This document shows positions 32,552-40,625 of a stretch of DNA of 64,000 bases, in pieces. The number at the start of each line of letters is the position of its first letter. The stretch's first letter is position 1. Source of the DNA: Pseudomonas nitroreducens NBRC 12694 (GTDB taxonomy: Bacteria > Pseudomonadota > Gammaproteobacteria > Pseudomonadales > Pseudomonadaceae); assembly GCF_002091755.1 (NCBI RefSeq), contig NZ_BDAI01000007.1, forward strand, positions 62,001-126,000, read 5' to 3'. The position numbers and the translations under genes were made by a program. The notes under the pieces are model-generated. The model searched no databases. It had not been told where the DNA came from and saw nothing but the letters and a program-made list of their open reading frames with translations.

Positions 32552-32568
32552 ATTACCTGGCAGGTAAT
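32552..32568. promoter_or_regulatory. Palindrome in XRE/membrane-protein divergent promoter
   Basis: ATTACCT-GGC-AGGTAAT has 7-bp arms and a 3-base spacer and lies midway between the divergent genes, a likely XRE operator. A separate inverted repeat, GGGAGG...CCTCCC (32516-32537), overlaps the ribosome site region of the XRE gene. Confidence 0.5.
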
Positions 32569-32643
32569 CGACGGGCTTACGCCAGGGGCGGATTCTTCAG
32601 CCACACGCTGCCAACCGGTGGCGACACTTGAAGGAGCTTTGCC

Positions 32644-33045
32644 ATGACTTTGCTGCAACCGTCCCCGCTGCTTCGCCTCACCCTGAAAGTCGACGCCCTG
32701 GCCGGTGGCGCCATGGGCCTGCTGATGGCCTTGGCTGCACAACCGCTGGGCGAGCTGCTGGGCCTGCCCTTCGTTCTGTTGCTGGTGGCCGGCATCGTCC
32801 TGTTGCCGCTGGCGCTGGTGCTCTACTGGATGTCCAATCAGCCGGCGCTGTCGCGCACCGGAGTCTGGGCCGTGATCGCGCTGAACGCGCTGTGGGTGGT
32901 GGAGAGCGCTGCCCTGCTGGTGACCGGCTATGTGCAGCCGACCGCCCTGGGCTATGCCTTCGTCATCGGCCAGGCGCTGGTGGTCCTGCTGTTCGCCGAA
33001 CTGGAGTTCTTCGGCCTGCGTCGCTCGGCTGTCCTGGCGCTGTGA
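32644..33045 (+). CDS. Small four-helix membrane protein, unknown function
   Basis: 133 residues with four predicted transmembrane segments (about 15-35, 40-62, 75-95, 100-120). No catalytic motif is visible. A good ribosome site (GAAGGAGCTTTGCC) precedes the ATG. Pairing with a divergent XRE/MmyB regulator suggests it is that protein's target. Confidence 0.78.
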   Translation: MTLLQPSPLLRLTLKVDALAGGAMGLLMALAAQPLGELLGLPFVLLLVAGIVLLPLALVLYWMSNQPALSRTGVWAVIALNALWVVESAALLVTGYVQPTALGYAFVIGQALVVLLFAELEFFGLRRSAVLAL

Positions 33046-33046
33046 T

Positions 33047-33131
33047 GTTCGCGAGCTAGAACTAGGCGTCCCCCTCGCTCCTACAGGGCTGCATCGGTGG
33101 GCTTTTCGTAGGAGCGAGCTTGCTCGCGAAC
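33047..33131. repeat. REP-type inverted repeat pair
   Basis: Left half TGTTCGCGAGC...CTCGCTCCTACAG and right half GTAGGAGCGAGC-TTGCTCGCGAAC (33108-33131) face each other. The core GTAGGAGCGAGCTTGCTCGC is the classical pseudomonad REP sequence. It sits between the converging membrane-protein and isomerase genes. Confidence 0.75.
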
Positions 33132-33192
33132 CGCTTCCTGCCGGCGGATAACCTGTTCCAGGTTATGCGCCCTACGGTACTCGAGAACCGCT

Positions 33193-33783
33193 TTACGCCA
33201 GCGCTTCGCGAACGAAATCCAGACGATCCTGGCCGAAGAACATCTCGTTGCCGACGAAGAAGGTCGGCGCTCCGAACATGCCGCGCTTGATCGCCGCTTC
33301 GGTGTTGGCCTTCAGCGCATCCTTCACTTCCTGCTCGGCGGTCAGCGCCAGCAGCGCCTGCGGGTCGAAGCCCGCCTCGGCCAGCAACCGGCCGAGCACC
33401 GCCGGGTCGCCCAGGTTCAGCGCATCCACCCACATACCCTTGAACACGCAGGCCAGCAGCGCCTCGAAACGCTCCGGCTGGCGTAGCTGGATGCCGGTGG
33501 CGGCACGCATCAGGGTGAGGGTGTTGATCGGGAAGTGCGGGTTCATCTTCATCGGCACGCCATAGCGGCGGGCGAAGCGGGTCATGTCGATCAGCGTGTA
33601 GCGACCCTTGGCCGGCACGGCGATGGGCGAGGCGTTGCCGGTGGCCTGGAACACGCCGCCCAGCAGGACCGGGCGGTAGACCAGCTCGGCGCCGGATTCG
33701 GCGCAGATGCCCGGCAGTTGGGTATACGCCAGGTAGGACGTCGGGCTGCCGAAGTCGAAGTAGAACTCGACGGATTTGCTCAT
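33193..33783 (-). CDS. 2-hydroxychromene-2-carboxylate isomerase family protein
   Basis: 196 residues of the DsbA/kappa-GST fold. The N-terminal VEFYFDFGSPTSYLAYTQL carries the Ser that replaces the Cys of DsbA, the feature of HCCA isomerases; FGAPTFFVGNEMFFGQDRL is the C-terminal family signature. These enzymes use glutathione in aromatic ring-cleavage pathways, but no such pathway is nearby, so the substrate is open. It follows the SDR gene by 34 bases, forming a TetR-controlled operon. Confidence 0.88.
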   Translation of the reverse strand: MSKSVEFYFDFGSPTSYLAYTQLPGICAESGAELVYRPVLLGGVFQATGNASPIAVPAKGRYTLIDMTRFARRYGVPMKMNPHFPINTLTLMRAATGIQLRQPERFEALLACVFKGMWVDALNLGDPAVLGRLLAEAGFDPQALLALTAEQEVKDALKANTEAAIKRGMFGAPTFFVGNEMFFGQDRLDFVREALA

Positions 33784-33817
33784 GAGTGGCTCTCTTCTTG
33801 TTGTCGTTATGAGGGGA

Positions 33818-34546
33818 TTACCAGCGCTCGATCCAGGGGCGGAGATCGAGTTCGAAGGTCCAGGCATCGCGCGGTTGCGAATGCAAATACCAGTAACTGT
33901 CGGCGATGTGCTCGGGGTCGAGGATGCCGTCCTGGTCCTTCTGCGCGTACTTCTGCGGGAAGTTCTCGCGGATGAATTCGGTGTCGATGGCGCCGTCCAC
34001 CACCACGTGGCCGACGTGCAGGCCCATCGGCCCCAGTTCGCGGGCCATGCTCTGGGCCAGGGCGCGGATGCCGTGCTTGGCGCCGGCGAAGGCGGCGAAG
34101 CCCGAGGCGCCGCGCAGGCCGGCCGTGGCGCCGGTGAACAGGATGGTGCCGCGCTGGCGCTTGACCATGCGCTTGGCCACTTCGCGGCCTGTGAGGAAGC
34201 CGGAGAAGCAGGCCATCTCCCAGATCTTGAAGTACTTGCGCGCGGTCTCTTCGAGGATGCTGCAGGGTACGTTGGCGCCGATATTGAAGACGAAGGCTTC
34301 GATGGGGCCGATGTCGCGCTCGATGGTCTCCACCAGTTCGATCACCGCTTCTTCCTTGCGTGCGTCGGAGGCAAAGCCGTGGGCCTCGCCGCCTTCGGCG
34401 CGGATGGCATCCACCAGCGGCTGCAGTTTGTCCGCCGAGCGCCGGGTGACGCAGGCGACGTAGCCTTCGCGGGCGAAACGGCGGGCGATGGCGCCGCCGG
34501 TGGCATCGCCGGCGCCGATCACCAGGACGACTTTCTTGTTCGACAT
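33818..34546 (-). CDS. SDR family oxidoreductase with altered active site
   Basis: 242 residues of Rossmann SDR fold. The cofactor motif is VIGAGDATGGAIARRF (residues 8-23), departing from the classical TGxxxGxG. The catalytic Tyr-x-x-x-Lys appears as Phe-Ala-Gly-Ala-Lys in AAFAGAKHGIRAL, and the usual catalytic Ser region reads FTGATAGLRGAS. Replacement of Tyr suggests a non-classical mechanism or loss of oxidoreductase activity, although the whole subgroup may share it. It is the first gene of the unit opposite the TetR regulator. Confidence 0.85.
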   Translation of the reverse strand: MSNKKVVLVIGAGDATGGAIARRFAREGYVACVTRRSADKLQPLVDAIRAEGGEAHGFASDARKEEAVIELVETIERDIGPIEAFVFNIGANVPCSILEETARKYFKIWEMACFSGFLTGREVAKRMVKRQRGTILFTGATAGLRGASGFAAFAGAKHGIRALAQSMARELGPMGLHVGHVVVDGAIDTEFIRENFPQKYAQKDQDGILDPEHIADSYWYLHSQPRDAWTFELDLRPWIERW

Positions 34547-34577
34547 TCTCGTTTCCTCTGGGATGCGCGAAATTTGG

Positions 34578-34605
34578 TAAACGGTCGTTAGGTAAACGAA
34601 CGTTA
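34578..34605. promoter_or_regulatory. Tandem TetR operators
   Basis: Two copies of the palindromic core AACG-N2-CGTT: AACGGTCGTT (34580-34589) and AACGAACGTT (34595-34604), each within a GTAAACGNNCGTTA repeat, spaced 15 bases apart. They lie between the SDR start (34546) and the TetR start (34651), so one set of sites can control both directions. Confidence 0.75.
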
Positions 34606-34650
34606 TGTTAATATTCGACGCATCGTCAACCGCTTCGACGGAGGCGCTCC

Positions 34651-35223
34651 ATGCGCTACTCAGCGACCCACAAGGAAGAAACCCGCCAGCGCCTGCTCGA
34701 CAGCAGCGGCTCGCTCGCCAAGCAGGGCGGTTTCGCCACCACCGGCGTGGACGGGCTGATGAAGGCCGTGGGGCTGTCCGGCGGGGCGTTCTACAACCAC
34801 TTCGGTTCGAAGGACGAACTGTTCGCCGCCATCGTCGAGCGCGAGCTGAGCCAGAGCGTCGAGCGCCTCGCGGCGAAGGGCAAGGTGCTCGACCGCGCGC
34901 GCCTGGAGCGCGGGTTGAAGCGCTACCTGAACGTCACCCATGTGCAGGATTCGGCTGCCGGTTGCGCGATTCCGGCGCTGGGCGCGGAGATTGCCCGTGC
35001 CGACGAGTCAGTGCGACAAAGCGCCGAGGATGCGCTGGTGGAATTGCAGCAGGCCTGGGCTGAGGTGCTGGGTTCGGCGGAAGACGCCTGGGCATTGCTG
35101 GCGCAGTGCGTCGGCGCGCTGGTGCTGGCGCGCATGGTGGCCAGCGAACAGGCACAGAAGGCGATCGTCGAGTCGAGCCGGGATTTCCTGCTACAGCATC
35201 TGGACGAAGCTGTGCGGGATTAA
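34651..35223 (+). CDS. TetR/AcrR family transcriptional regulator
   Basis: 190 residues. The N-terminal helix-turn-helix (about 8-55) carries LAKQGGFATTGVDGLMKAVG and LSGGAFYNHFGSKDELFAAI. The C-terminal domain has SAAGCAIPALGAEIARADE, which is typical of the group that includes regulators of electrophile and quinone detoxification. It is divergent from the SDR-isomerase pair, and the tandem operators lie in between; repression of both is the expected mode. Confidence 0.92.
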   Translation: MRYSATHKEETRQRLLDSSGSLAKQGGFATTGVDGLMKAVGLSGGAFYNHFGSKDELFAAIVERELSQSVERLAAKGKVLDRARLERGLKRYLNVTHVQDSAAGCAIPALGAEIARADESVRQSAEDALVELQQAWAEVLGSAEDAWALLAQCVGALVLARMVASEQAQKAIVESSRDFLLQHLDEAVRD

Positions 35224-35226
35224 CAC

Positions 35227-35361
35227 TTGCAGGAGCGAGGGGACGCCTCGTTCTTGCTCGCGAACAAACCCTCGCTCGGGGCCGGGTTCGCGAGGCCGAA
35301 TCCGTTCCCTTCGGATAACGGCATTCCCCACATCCCTGTGGGTCACAAGCTCGCTCCTACA
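35227..35361. repeat. REP-type element cluster
   Basis: Left arm GCAGGAGCGAGG...TTGCTCGCGAAC and right arm AAGCTCGCTCCTACAG in inverse orientation, with a shorter TCGCTCG/GGTTCGCGAGG core between. It lies between the converging TetR and TauE genes and shares its arms with the elements at 33.1 and 36.2 kb. Confidence 0.65.
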
Positions 35362-35382
35362 GAAAAGCAATCCGGCGCGAGA

Positions 35383-36132
35383 TCAAATACCGCGAACTGC
35401 GAGGTCCGCGCCCAGCAGCAACAGCCCGCCGAAGAAGCAGCGGCGGAACGCCAGCGGGCTGATCCGCGAACGCAGCCAGGTGCCCAGGTACATGCCTGCC
35501 AGCGCCGGCAGCAGGGCCAGTAGCGACAAGCCGAGCACATCCGCCTGCAACAGCGAGCCGTGCTGGCTGAGGGTGACCGCCAGGGCCAGCGTCGAGACGG
35601 TGAACGACAGCCCCAGTGCCTGCACCAGATCGTCCTTCTCCAGGCCGAGGGCCTGCAGGAAAGGCACGGCGGGAATCACGAAGACGCCGGTCACGGCGGT
35701 GACGCCGCCGGTGATCAGACCGATCACCGGCGATAGCCAGCGCTCGTGCTGCGGCGCCACGCTGAAGCGTTGGTTCGACAGTCCCAGCAACGCATAGAGG
35801 ATCAGCGCCACGCCCAGCAGCGGCGTGGCTGCCGGCCAGTTTTCCCCCGCCAGCAGCCAACCCACCGCCAGCGTTCCGACGACGATGCCGAGCAGCATCC
35901 CCCACAACCGTTTGAGCAGCCCGAGGAAGCGCGGGCCGGCAGCCAGCTGCCAGATATTGGTGACGGTGGAGGGGACGACCAGGATCGCGGCAGCCTGCAT
36001 CGGCGGCATCACCAGCCCGAGCAGCCCGACGGCGACCGTGGGCAGGCCGAGCCCGACCACGCCCTTCACCAGGCCGGCGAGGAGGAAGGTGAGGACGATC
36101 AGTGCGAGGTGTTGCGGGAGGGCGTCGAACAT
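35383..36132 (-). CDS. TauE/SafE family sulfite exporter-like permease
   Basis: 249 residues with about eight hydrophobic segments. The family signature LLAGLVKGVVGLGLPTVAVG is near the N-terminus and its counterpart LITGGVTAVTGVFVIP lies in the second half. TauE/SafE proteins move sulfite or small organic anions. ATG 36132 gives the family length; the frame upstream runs through a REP element. It lies downstream of cysA on the same strand but is separated by a REP pair, so it may belong to the sulfur region or be separate. Confidence 0.88.
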   Translation of the reverse strand: MFDALPQHLALIVLTFLLAGLVKGVVGLGLPTVAVGLLGLVMPPMQAAAILVVPSTVTNIWQLAAGPRFLGLLKRLWGMLLGIVVGTLAVGWLLAGENWPAATPLLGVALILYALLGLSNQRFSVAPQHERWLSPVIGLITGGVTAVTGVFVIPAVPFLQALGLEKDDLVQALGLSFTVSTLALAVTLSQHGSLLQADVLGLSLLALLPALAGMYLGTWLRSRISPLAFRRCFFGGLLLLGADLAVRGI

Positions 36133-36207
36133 GGCCGGGCCTTGTTGAAAGCAAGGCCGGCAGGATACGAGGGATTGGCAGTCAGGGGAAAGCGCGGGCG
36201 GCTCTCT

Positions 36208-36290
36208 GTAGGAGCGAGGAGGACGCTCAGTTCTTGCTCGCGAACCCGGCCCCGTAGCGGAGTTGTTCGCGAGCAAGCTCGCTCCTACAG
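36208..36290. repeat. REP-type inverted repeat pair
   Basis: TGTAGGAGCGAGGAGG...TTGCTCGCGAAC faces GTTCGCGAGCAAGCTCGCTC, then CTACAG (36264-36290). It lies between cysA and the TauE gene, where it could stabilise or terminate the cysTWA transcript. Confidence 0.75.
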
Positions 36291-36307
36291 AAAAGCGGTT
36301 TGCCGGA

Positions 36308-37297
36308 TCAGATGTTGGCCACCGGCTGATACGCCTTCGGCTTGAAGTACAGCGTCTCGCCACGCGCCAGGCCAGTCAGGCTGTCGTGGTCCTTCACCAC
36401 TTCGGCCTCGATCAGCTCGTCCTGGCCGTCGACCTTGAGGGTCACGCGGGTGATCGCGCCCAGCGGGCGGATGTCGCGGACCTCGGCGGCGCGGTGCTCG
36501 GCCACTTCGGAGCGCGACAGCGAGATCTCGTGCGGGCGGAACAGCACGTGCTCGTCCCCGCCGAGGTGCAGGCGGTTGGAGTCGCCGAGGAAGTGGTAGA
36601 CGAAGTCGCTGGCTGGGTTCTCGTAGACCTCGCCCGGCGAGCCGATCTGCTCGATCACGCCCTTGTTCATCACCACGATGCGGTCGGCGACTTCCATCGC
36701 TTCTTCCTGGTCATGGGTGACGAACACGCTGGTCAAGTTGATCTCCTCGTGCAGGCGCGCGAGCCAGCGGCGCAGCTCCTTGCGCACCTTGGCGTCGAGG
36801 GCGCCGAAAGGTTCGTCGAGCAGCAGGATCTTCGGCTCCACCGCCAGGGCGCGGGCCAGGGCGATACGCTGGCGCTGGCCGCCGGAGAGCTGCTCCGGGT
36901 AGCGGTCGGCGAGCCAGTCCAGCTGCACCATGTTCAGCAGTTCGTGGACTTTCTCGGCGATGCGCGCTTCGCTTGGGCGCTCCTTCTTCGGTTTCATGCG
37001 CAGGCCGAAGGCGACGTTGTCGAACACTGTCATATGGCGGAACAGCGCGTAATGCTGGAACACGAAGCCGACGTTGCGATCGCGCACGTCGTGCTGCGAA
37101 ACGTCTTCGCCGTGGAAGACGATTTTGCCGGCGTCCGGGGTTTCCAGGCCGGCGATGATGCGCAGCAGGGTGGTCTTGCCGCAGCCGGACGGGCCGAGCA
37201 GGGCGACCAGCTCGCCGCTGTGGATGTCCAGGTTGATGTCGTTCAGCGCCTTGAAGGCGTTGAAGTTCTTGCTGACGTTACGGATCTCGATGCTCAT
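36308..37297 (-). CDS. cysA: Sulfate/thiosulfate ABC transporter ATP-binding protein
   Basis: 329 residues. Walker A GPSGCGKTT (36-44), ABC signature LSGGQRQRIALARAL, Walker B ILLLDEPFGALD and a C-terminal TOBE-like domain (about 235-329). It energises sulfate import through CysT/CysW with Sbp. It follows cysW by 14 bases; starts from ATG 37297. Confidence 0.95.
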   Translation of the reverse strand: MSIEIRNVSKNFNAFKALNDINLDIHSGELVALLGPSGCGKTTLLRIIAGLETPDAGKIVFHGEDVSQHDVRDRNVGFVFQHYALFRHMTVFDNVAFGLRMKPKKERPSEARIAEKVHELLNMVQLDWLADRYPEQLSGGQRQRIALARALAVEPKILLLDEPFGALDAKVRKELRRWLARLHEEINLTSVFVTHDQEEAMEVADRIVVMNKGVIEQIGSPGEVYENPASDFVYHFLGDSNRLHLGGDEHVLFRPHEISLSRSEVAEHRAAEVRDIRPLGAITRVTLKVDGQDELIEAEVVKDHDSLTGLARGETLYFKPKAYQPVANI

Positions 37298-37311
37298 GGC
37301 TGGGCTCTCAC

Positions 37312-38184
37312 TTATTCATCGTCAGCTTTGACTTTGGTGCGGGACAGGCGCGACTCGCTCCACTGCTTGAGCAGCAGGATGACGAGGGCCATCAGCAGCA
37401 ACAGGGTGGCAACGCTGAAAGCGGCGACGTGGTTGTACTCGTTGTAGAGGATTTCGACGTGCAGCGGCAGGGTGTTGGTGACGCCGCGGATGTGCCCGGA
37501 GACCACCGACACGGCGCCGAACTCGCCCATGGCCCGCGCGGTGCACAGCACCACGCCGTAGATCAGGCCCCATTTGATGTTCGGCAGGGTCACGTGCCAG
37601 AACATCTGCCAGCCGTTGGCGCCGAGCAGGCGCGCGGCTTCTTCTTCCTGGGTGCCCTGTTCCTGCATCAGCGGGATCAGTTCGCGGGCGACGAAGGGGA
37701 AGGTGACGAAAATGGTGGCCAGGACGATGCCGGGCACGGCGAAGACGATCTGGATGTCGTGCTCGCTCAGCCACTCGCCGAAGTAGCCCTGGGCGCCGAA
37801 CAGCAGCACGTAGATCAGGCCGGCGATCACCGGCGAGACCGAAAACGGCAGATCGATCAGGGTCACCAGGATGCTCTTGCCGGGGAACTCGAATTTGGTC
37901 ACGCACCAGGCGGCGGCGACGCCGAACACCAGGTTCAGCGGCACCGAGATGCCCACGGCGATCAGCGTCAGCTTCAGCGCGGCCAGCGCGTCGGGCTCCA
38001 GGATGGCCTCGAAGAAGGTGCCGAAGCCCTGCTTCAGCGCCTCGCTCAGGACCACGAACAGCGGCAGCAGCAGGAACAGCGCGAAGGCCAGCCAGGCCAG
38101 CGCGATCAGGGCGCGGCGGCCCCAGACATTACCCCGGCGAGCAGCGTTGGCAGCGGCCGCGGCGGAAAGGCTTGCGGTACTCAT
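37312..38184 (-). CDS. cysW: Sulfate ABC transporter permease CysW
   Basis: 290-residue permease with six membrane segments. The binding-protein-dependent transport signature EEEAARLLGANGWQMFWHVT is present, and the C-terminal half has the CysW-specific GVTNTLPLHVEILYNEY. It lies 10 bases after cysT and 14 bases before cysA. Confidence 0.95.
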   Translation of the reverse strand: MSTASLSAAAAANAARRGNVWGRRALIALAWLAFALFLLLPLFVVLSEALKQGFGTFFEAILEPDALAALKLTLIAVGISVPLNLVFGVAAAWCVTKFEFPGKSILVTLIDLPFSVSPVIAGLIYVLLFGAQGYFGEWLSEHDIQIVFAVPGIVLATIFVTFPFVARELIPLMQEQGTQEEEAARLLGANGWQMFWHVTLPNIKWGLIYGVVLCTARAMGEFGAVSVVSGHIRGVTNTLPLHVEILYNEYNHVAAFSVATLLLLMALVILLLKQWSESRLSRTKVKADDE

Positions 38185-38194
38185 GGCGCGCTCC

Positions 38195-39013
38195 TCAGGG
38201 CGTTTCGATGCGGCGCTGCAGCAGGTTGATCAGCAGCAGCAGGACGAAGGCGACGACCAGCATCAGCACGCCGATGGCGGTGGCGCCGGTGTAGTCGTAC
38301 TGGTCCAGCTTGACCATGATCAGCAGCGGCAGGATCTCGGTCTTCATCGGCATGTTGCCGGCGATGAAAATCACCGAGCCGTACTCGCCGACGCCGCGGG
38401 CGAAGGCCAGGGCGAAGCCGGTCAACCAGGCGGGGAGCAACGCCGGCAGCAGCACGTGACGGAATACCTGCAGCGGCTTGGCGCCGAGGCAGGCGGCGGC
38501 TTCTTCCACTTCACGCGGTATGTCCGCCAGCACCGGCTGCACCGTGCGCACCACGAAGGGCAGGACCACGAAGGTCAGCGCCAGGGTGATGCCCAGCGGG
38601 GTATAGGCGATCTTCAGGCCGATCTCGGTGGCGAAGCGCCCGACCAGGCCGTTGGGCGCATACAGCGCGGTGAGCGCGATGCCGGCCACGGCGGTGGGCA
38701 AGGCGAAAGGCAGGTCGATCATCGCGTCGATGATCTTGCGGCCGGGGAAGCGGTAGCGCACCAGCACCCAGGCCAGCAGCGTGCCGATCACGCCGTTGAT
38801 CAGGGCGGCGATCAGCGCGGTGCCGAAGCTCAGCTTGAGCGCGGCGATGACGCGCGGCGCGGTGATGATGGTCCAGAACTGATCCCAGGAAAGCTGGGTC
38901 GTCTTGAGGAACATGGCCCCCAGCGGAATCAGCACCAACAGGCTGAGGTACACCAGGGTGTAGCCCAGAGTCAGCCCGAAGCCGGGTATGACCGGGGAGA
39001 TGCGTCGCGACAT
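38195..39013 (-). CDS. cysT: Sulfate ABC transporter permease CysT
   Basis: 272-residue permease, partner of CysW. PGFGLTLGYTLVYLSLLVLIP is the typical N-terminus, and EEAAACLGAKPLQVFRHVLL carries the EAA coupling motif that contacts CysA. It is separated from sbp by 120 bases that contain a strong hairpin. Confidence 0.95.
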   Translation of the reverse strand: MSRRISPVIPGFGLTLGYTLVYLSLLVLIPLGAMFLKTTQLSWDQFWTIITAPRVIAALKLSFGTALIAALINGVIGTLLAWVLVRYRFPGRKIIDAMIDLPFALPTAVAGIALTALYAPNGLVGRFATEIGLKIAYTPLGITLALTFVVLPFVVRTVQPVLADIPREVEEAAACLGAKPLQVFRHVLLPALLPAWLTGFALAFARGVGEYGSVIFIAGNMPMKTEILPLLIMVKLDQYDYTGATAIGVLMLVVAFVLLLLINLLQRRIETP

Positions 39014-39040
39014 TGTCTGTCCTTTCTCGTGAACGCGTTA

Positions 39041-39066
39041 AGCCCCCGCCATGGGGCGGGGGTTTT
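39041..39066. terminator. Hairpin between sbp and cysT, probable attenuator
   Basis: CCCCCGCC-ATGG-GGCGGGGG with a TTTT run on the + side. Leftward transcripts from sbp meet the same stem followed by only CTTAA, so it should attenuate rather than stop them. This fits high expression of the binding protein relative to the permeases. Confidence 0.6.
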
Positions 39067-39133
39067 CGTTCCGGCGGGCTGTGCACCGCCCGCCGGATCG
39101 GACCGCCCGGCGCAGGGCCGGGCGGGTGGCGCA

Positions 39134-40132
39134 TCACTGCGCCTGGTAGATCTTGTCGAAGATGCCGCCGTCGTTGAAGAACTTCGGCTGTGCGGATTTC
39201 CAGCCACCGAAGTCCTTGTCGATGGTCACCAGGTTCAGTTTCGGGAACTGGCTGGCGAACTCGGCAGCGACCTTGGCATCACGCGGGCGGTAGAAGTTCT
39301 GCGCGGCGATGCGCTGGCCTTCTTCGCTGTACAGGTACTTCAGGTATTCCTCGGCGACCTTGCGGGTGCCTTTCTTGTCGACGGTCTTGTCGACCACGGC
39401 CACCGGCGGTTCGGCCAGGATCGAGATGGACGGAACGACGATCTCGAAGTTCTCGCCACCCTGTTCCTTCTTGGCCAGGAAGGCTTCGTTCTCCCAGGCC
39501 AGCAGTACGTCGCCAATGTTGTTGTTGACGAAGGTGATGGTCGAACCGCGGGCGCCAGTGTCCAGAACCGGGACGTGCTTGTACAGGTTCTGCACGTATT
39601 CCTGGGCTTTCTCGTCGCTACCGTATTGCTTCTTGGCCCAGGCCCAGGCGGCCAGGAAGTTCCAGCGGGCGCCGCCGGAGGTCTTCGGGTTCGGGGTGAT
39701 GACTTCCACGCCCTGCTTGGTCAGGTCGCCCCAGTCCTTGATGCCCTTGGGGTTGCCCTTGCGGACCAGGAACACGATGGTCGAGGTGTAGGGCGTGCTG
39801 TTGTCGGGCAGGCGTGCCTGCCAGTCGGCGGGCAGCAGCTTGCCCAGCTTGTTCAGTTCGTCGATGTCGCCGGCCAGGGCCAGGGTCACCACGTCGGCCT
39901 TCAGGCCGTCGATCACGGCGCGGGCCTGCTTGCCCGAGCCACCGTGGGATTGCTGCACGGTCAGGTCATCACCGCCCTGGGCCTTCCAGTGCTTGATGAA
40001 GGCGGCGTTGTAGGCTTGGTACAGCTCGCGGGTCGGGTCGTAGGAAACGTTCAGCAGTTGGGTGGCGGCGGATACCGGGCCGGCAATCAGGGCGCTGGCC
40101 AGTGCGGCCAAGGCGAAACGGCGGATGGACAT
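39134..40132 (-). CDS. sbp: Periplasmic sulfate-binding protein
   Basis: 332 residues with a signal peptide (about 1-22, ending GPVSA). The sulfate-binding-protein signatures LLNVSYDPTRELYQAYNAAF and GGSGKQARAVIDGLKADVVT are present. It delivers sulfate to CysTW. It is the first transporter gene after oscA and precedes cysT, cysW and cysA. Confidence 0.95.
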   Translation of the reverse strand: MSIRRFALAALASALIAGPVSAATQLLNVSYDPTRELYQAYNAAFIKHWKAQGGDDLTVQQSHGGSGKQARAVIDGLKADVVTLALAGDIDELNKLGKLLPADWQARLPDNSTPYTSTIVFLVRKGNPKGIKDWGDLTKQGVEVITPNPKTSGGARWNFLAAWAWAKKQYGSDEKAQEYVQNLYKHVPVLDTGARGSTITFVNNNIGDVLLAWENEAFLAKKEQGGENFEIVVPSISILAEPPVAVVDKTVDKKGTRKVAEEYLKYLYSEEGQRIAAQNFYRPRDAKVAAEFASQFPKLNLVTIDKDFGGWKSAQPKFFNDGGIFDKIYQAQ

Positions 40133-40303
40133 GTGCAGCTCCTGAAAAAATGCAGTTCTTTATGTTTGTTGGGCAGGGTCTTTCGGGGGAGGGGCGTTGT
40201 CAGCCACGCATTCGCGGCTGACAGCTGCAGTACCGGTGGGGCAGTTTGCTCATGGCGAGGCTCCGGTGGTCCAGTCATGCCCCTTGATAAAGGGACGAAA
40301 GGC

Positions 40304-40486
40304 TCAGGCGGGCTTGCCCGGGCTCTGTTGCAGGCGGAATTTTTCCTTGCGCTCGATCTGCACGACCTGGCCGTTGTGCACGGTGATCTCGACGGCGCCG
40401 AAACGCAGGCCACGCAGGGCGCTCTGCACTTCGCGCAGGATGTTGGCTTCGTCCTGGCCGTCCAGGCTACGGAGGGTTGCGCTCAT
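40304..40486 (-). CDS. oscA: Sulfur starvation response protein OscA (DUF2292)
   Basis: 60-residue YezD/DUF2292-type protein: EVQSALRGLRFGAVEITVHN, then GQVVQIERKEKFR. OscA is needed for use of sulfonates and other organosulfur in pseudomonads and is characteristically located upstream of sbp. The 171-base gap to sbp holds an inverted repeat GTCAGCC...GGCTGAC (40199-40222). Coregulation by CysB is expected, but no site could be defined. Confidence 0.88.
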   Translation of the reverse strand: MSATLRSLDGQDEANILREVQSALRGLRFGAVEITVHNGQVVQIERKEKFRLQQSPGKPA

Positions 40487-40625
40487 GGGTATCTGCTCCT
40501 AATGGGTTGACCACCGGCCGATTCACCAACGGCGCGTGCGGTGTGAGCGCATAGTAAGCAGGAGCTGGATATTCTTAAAAATACTGTTTAAGAATTTTTA
40601 TATATCAGAAAGTTTTTAGCCTGTT

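Noticed and set aside
34605..35063. Alternative + strand frame overlapping the TetR gene
   Set aside because: The frame starting at 34651 encodes a full TetR protein with a clear helix-turn-helix; the other is a shadow.
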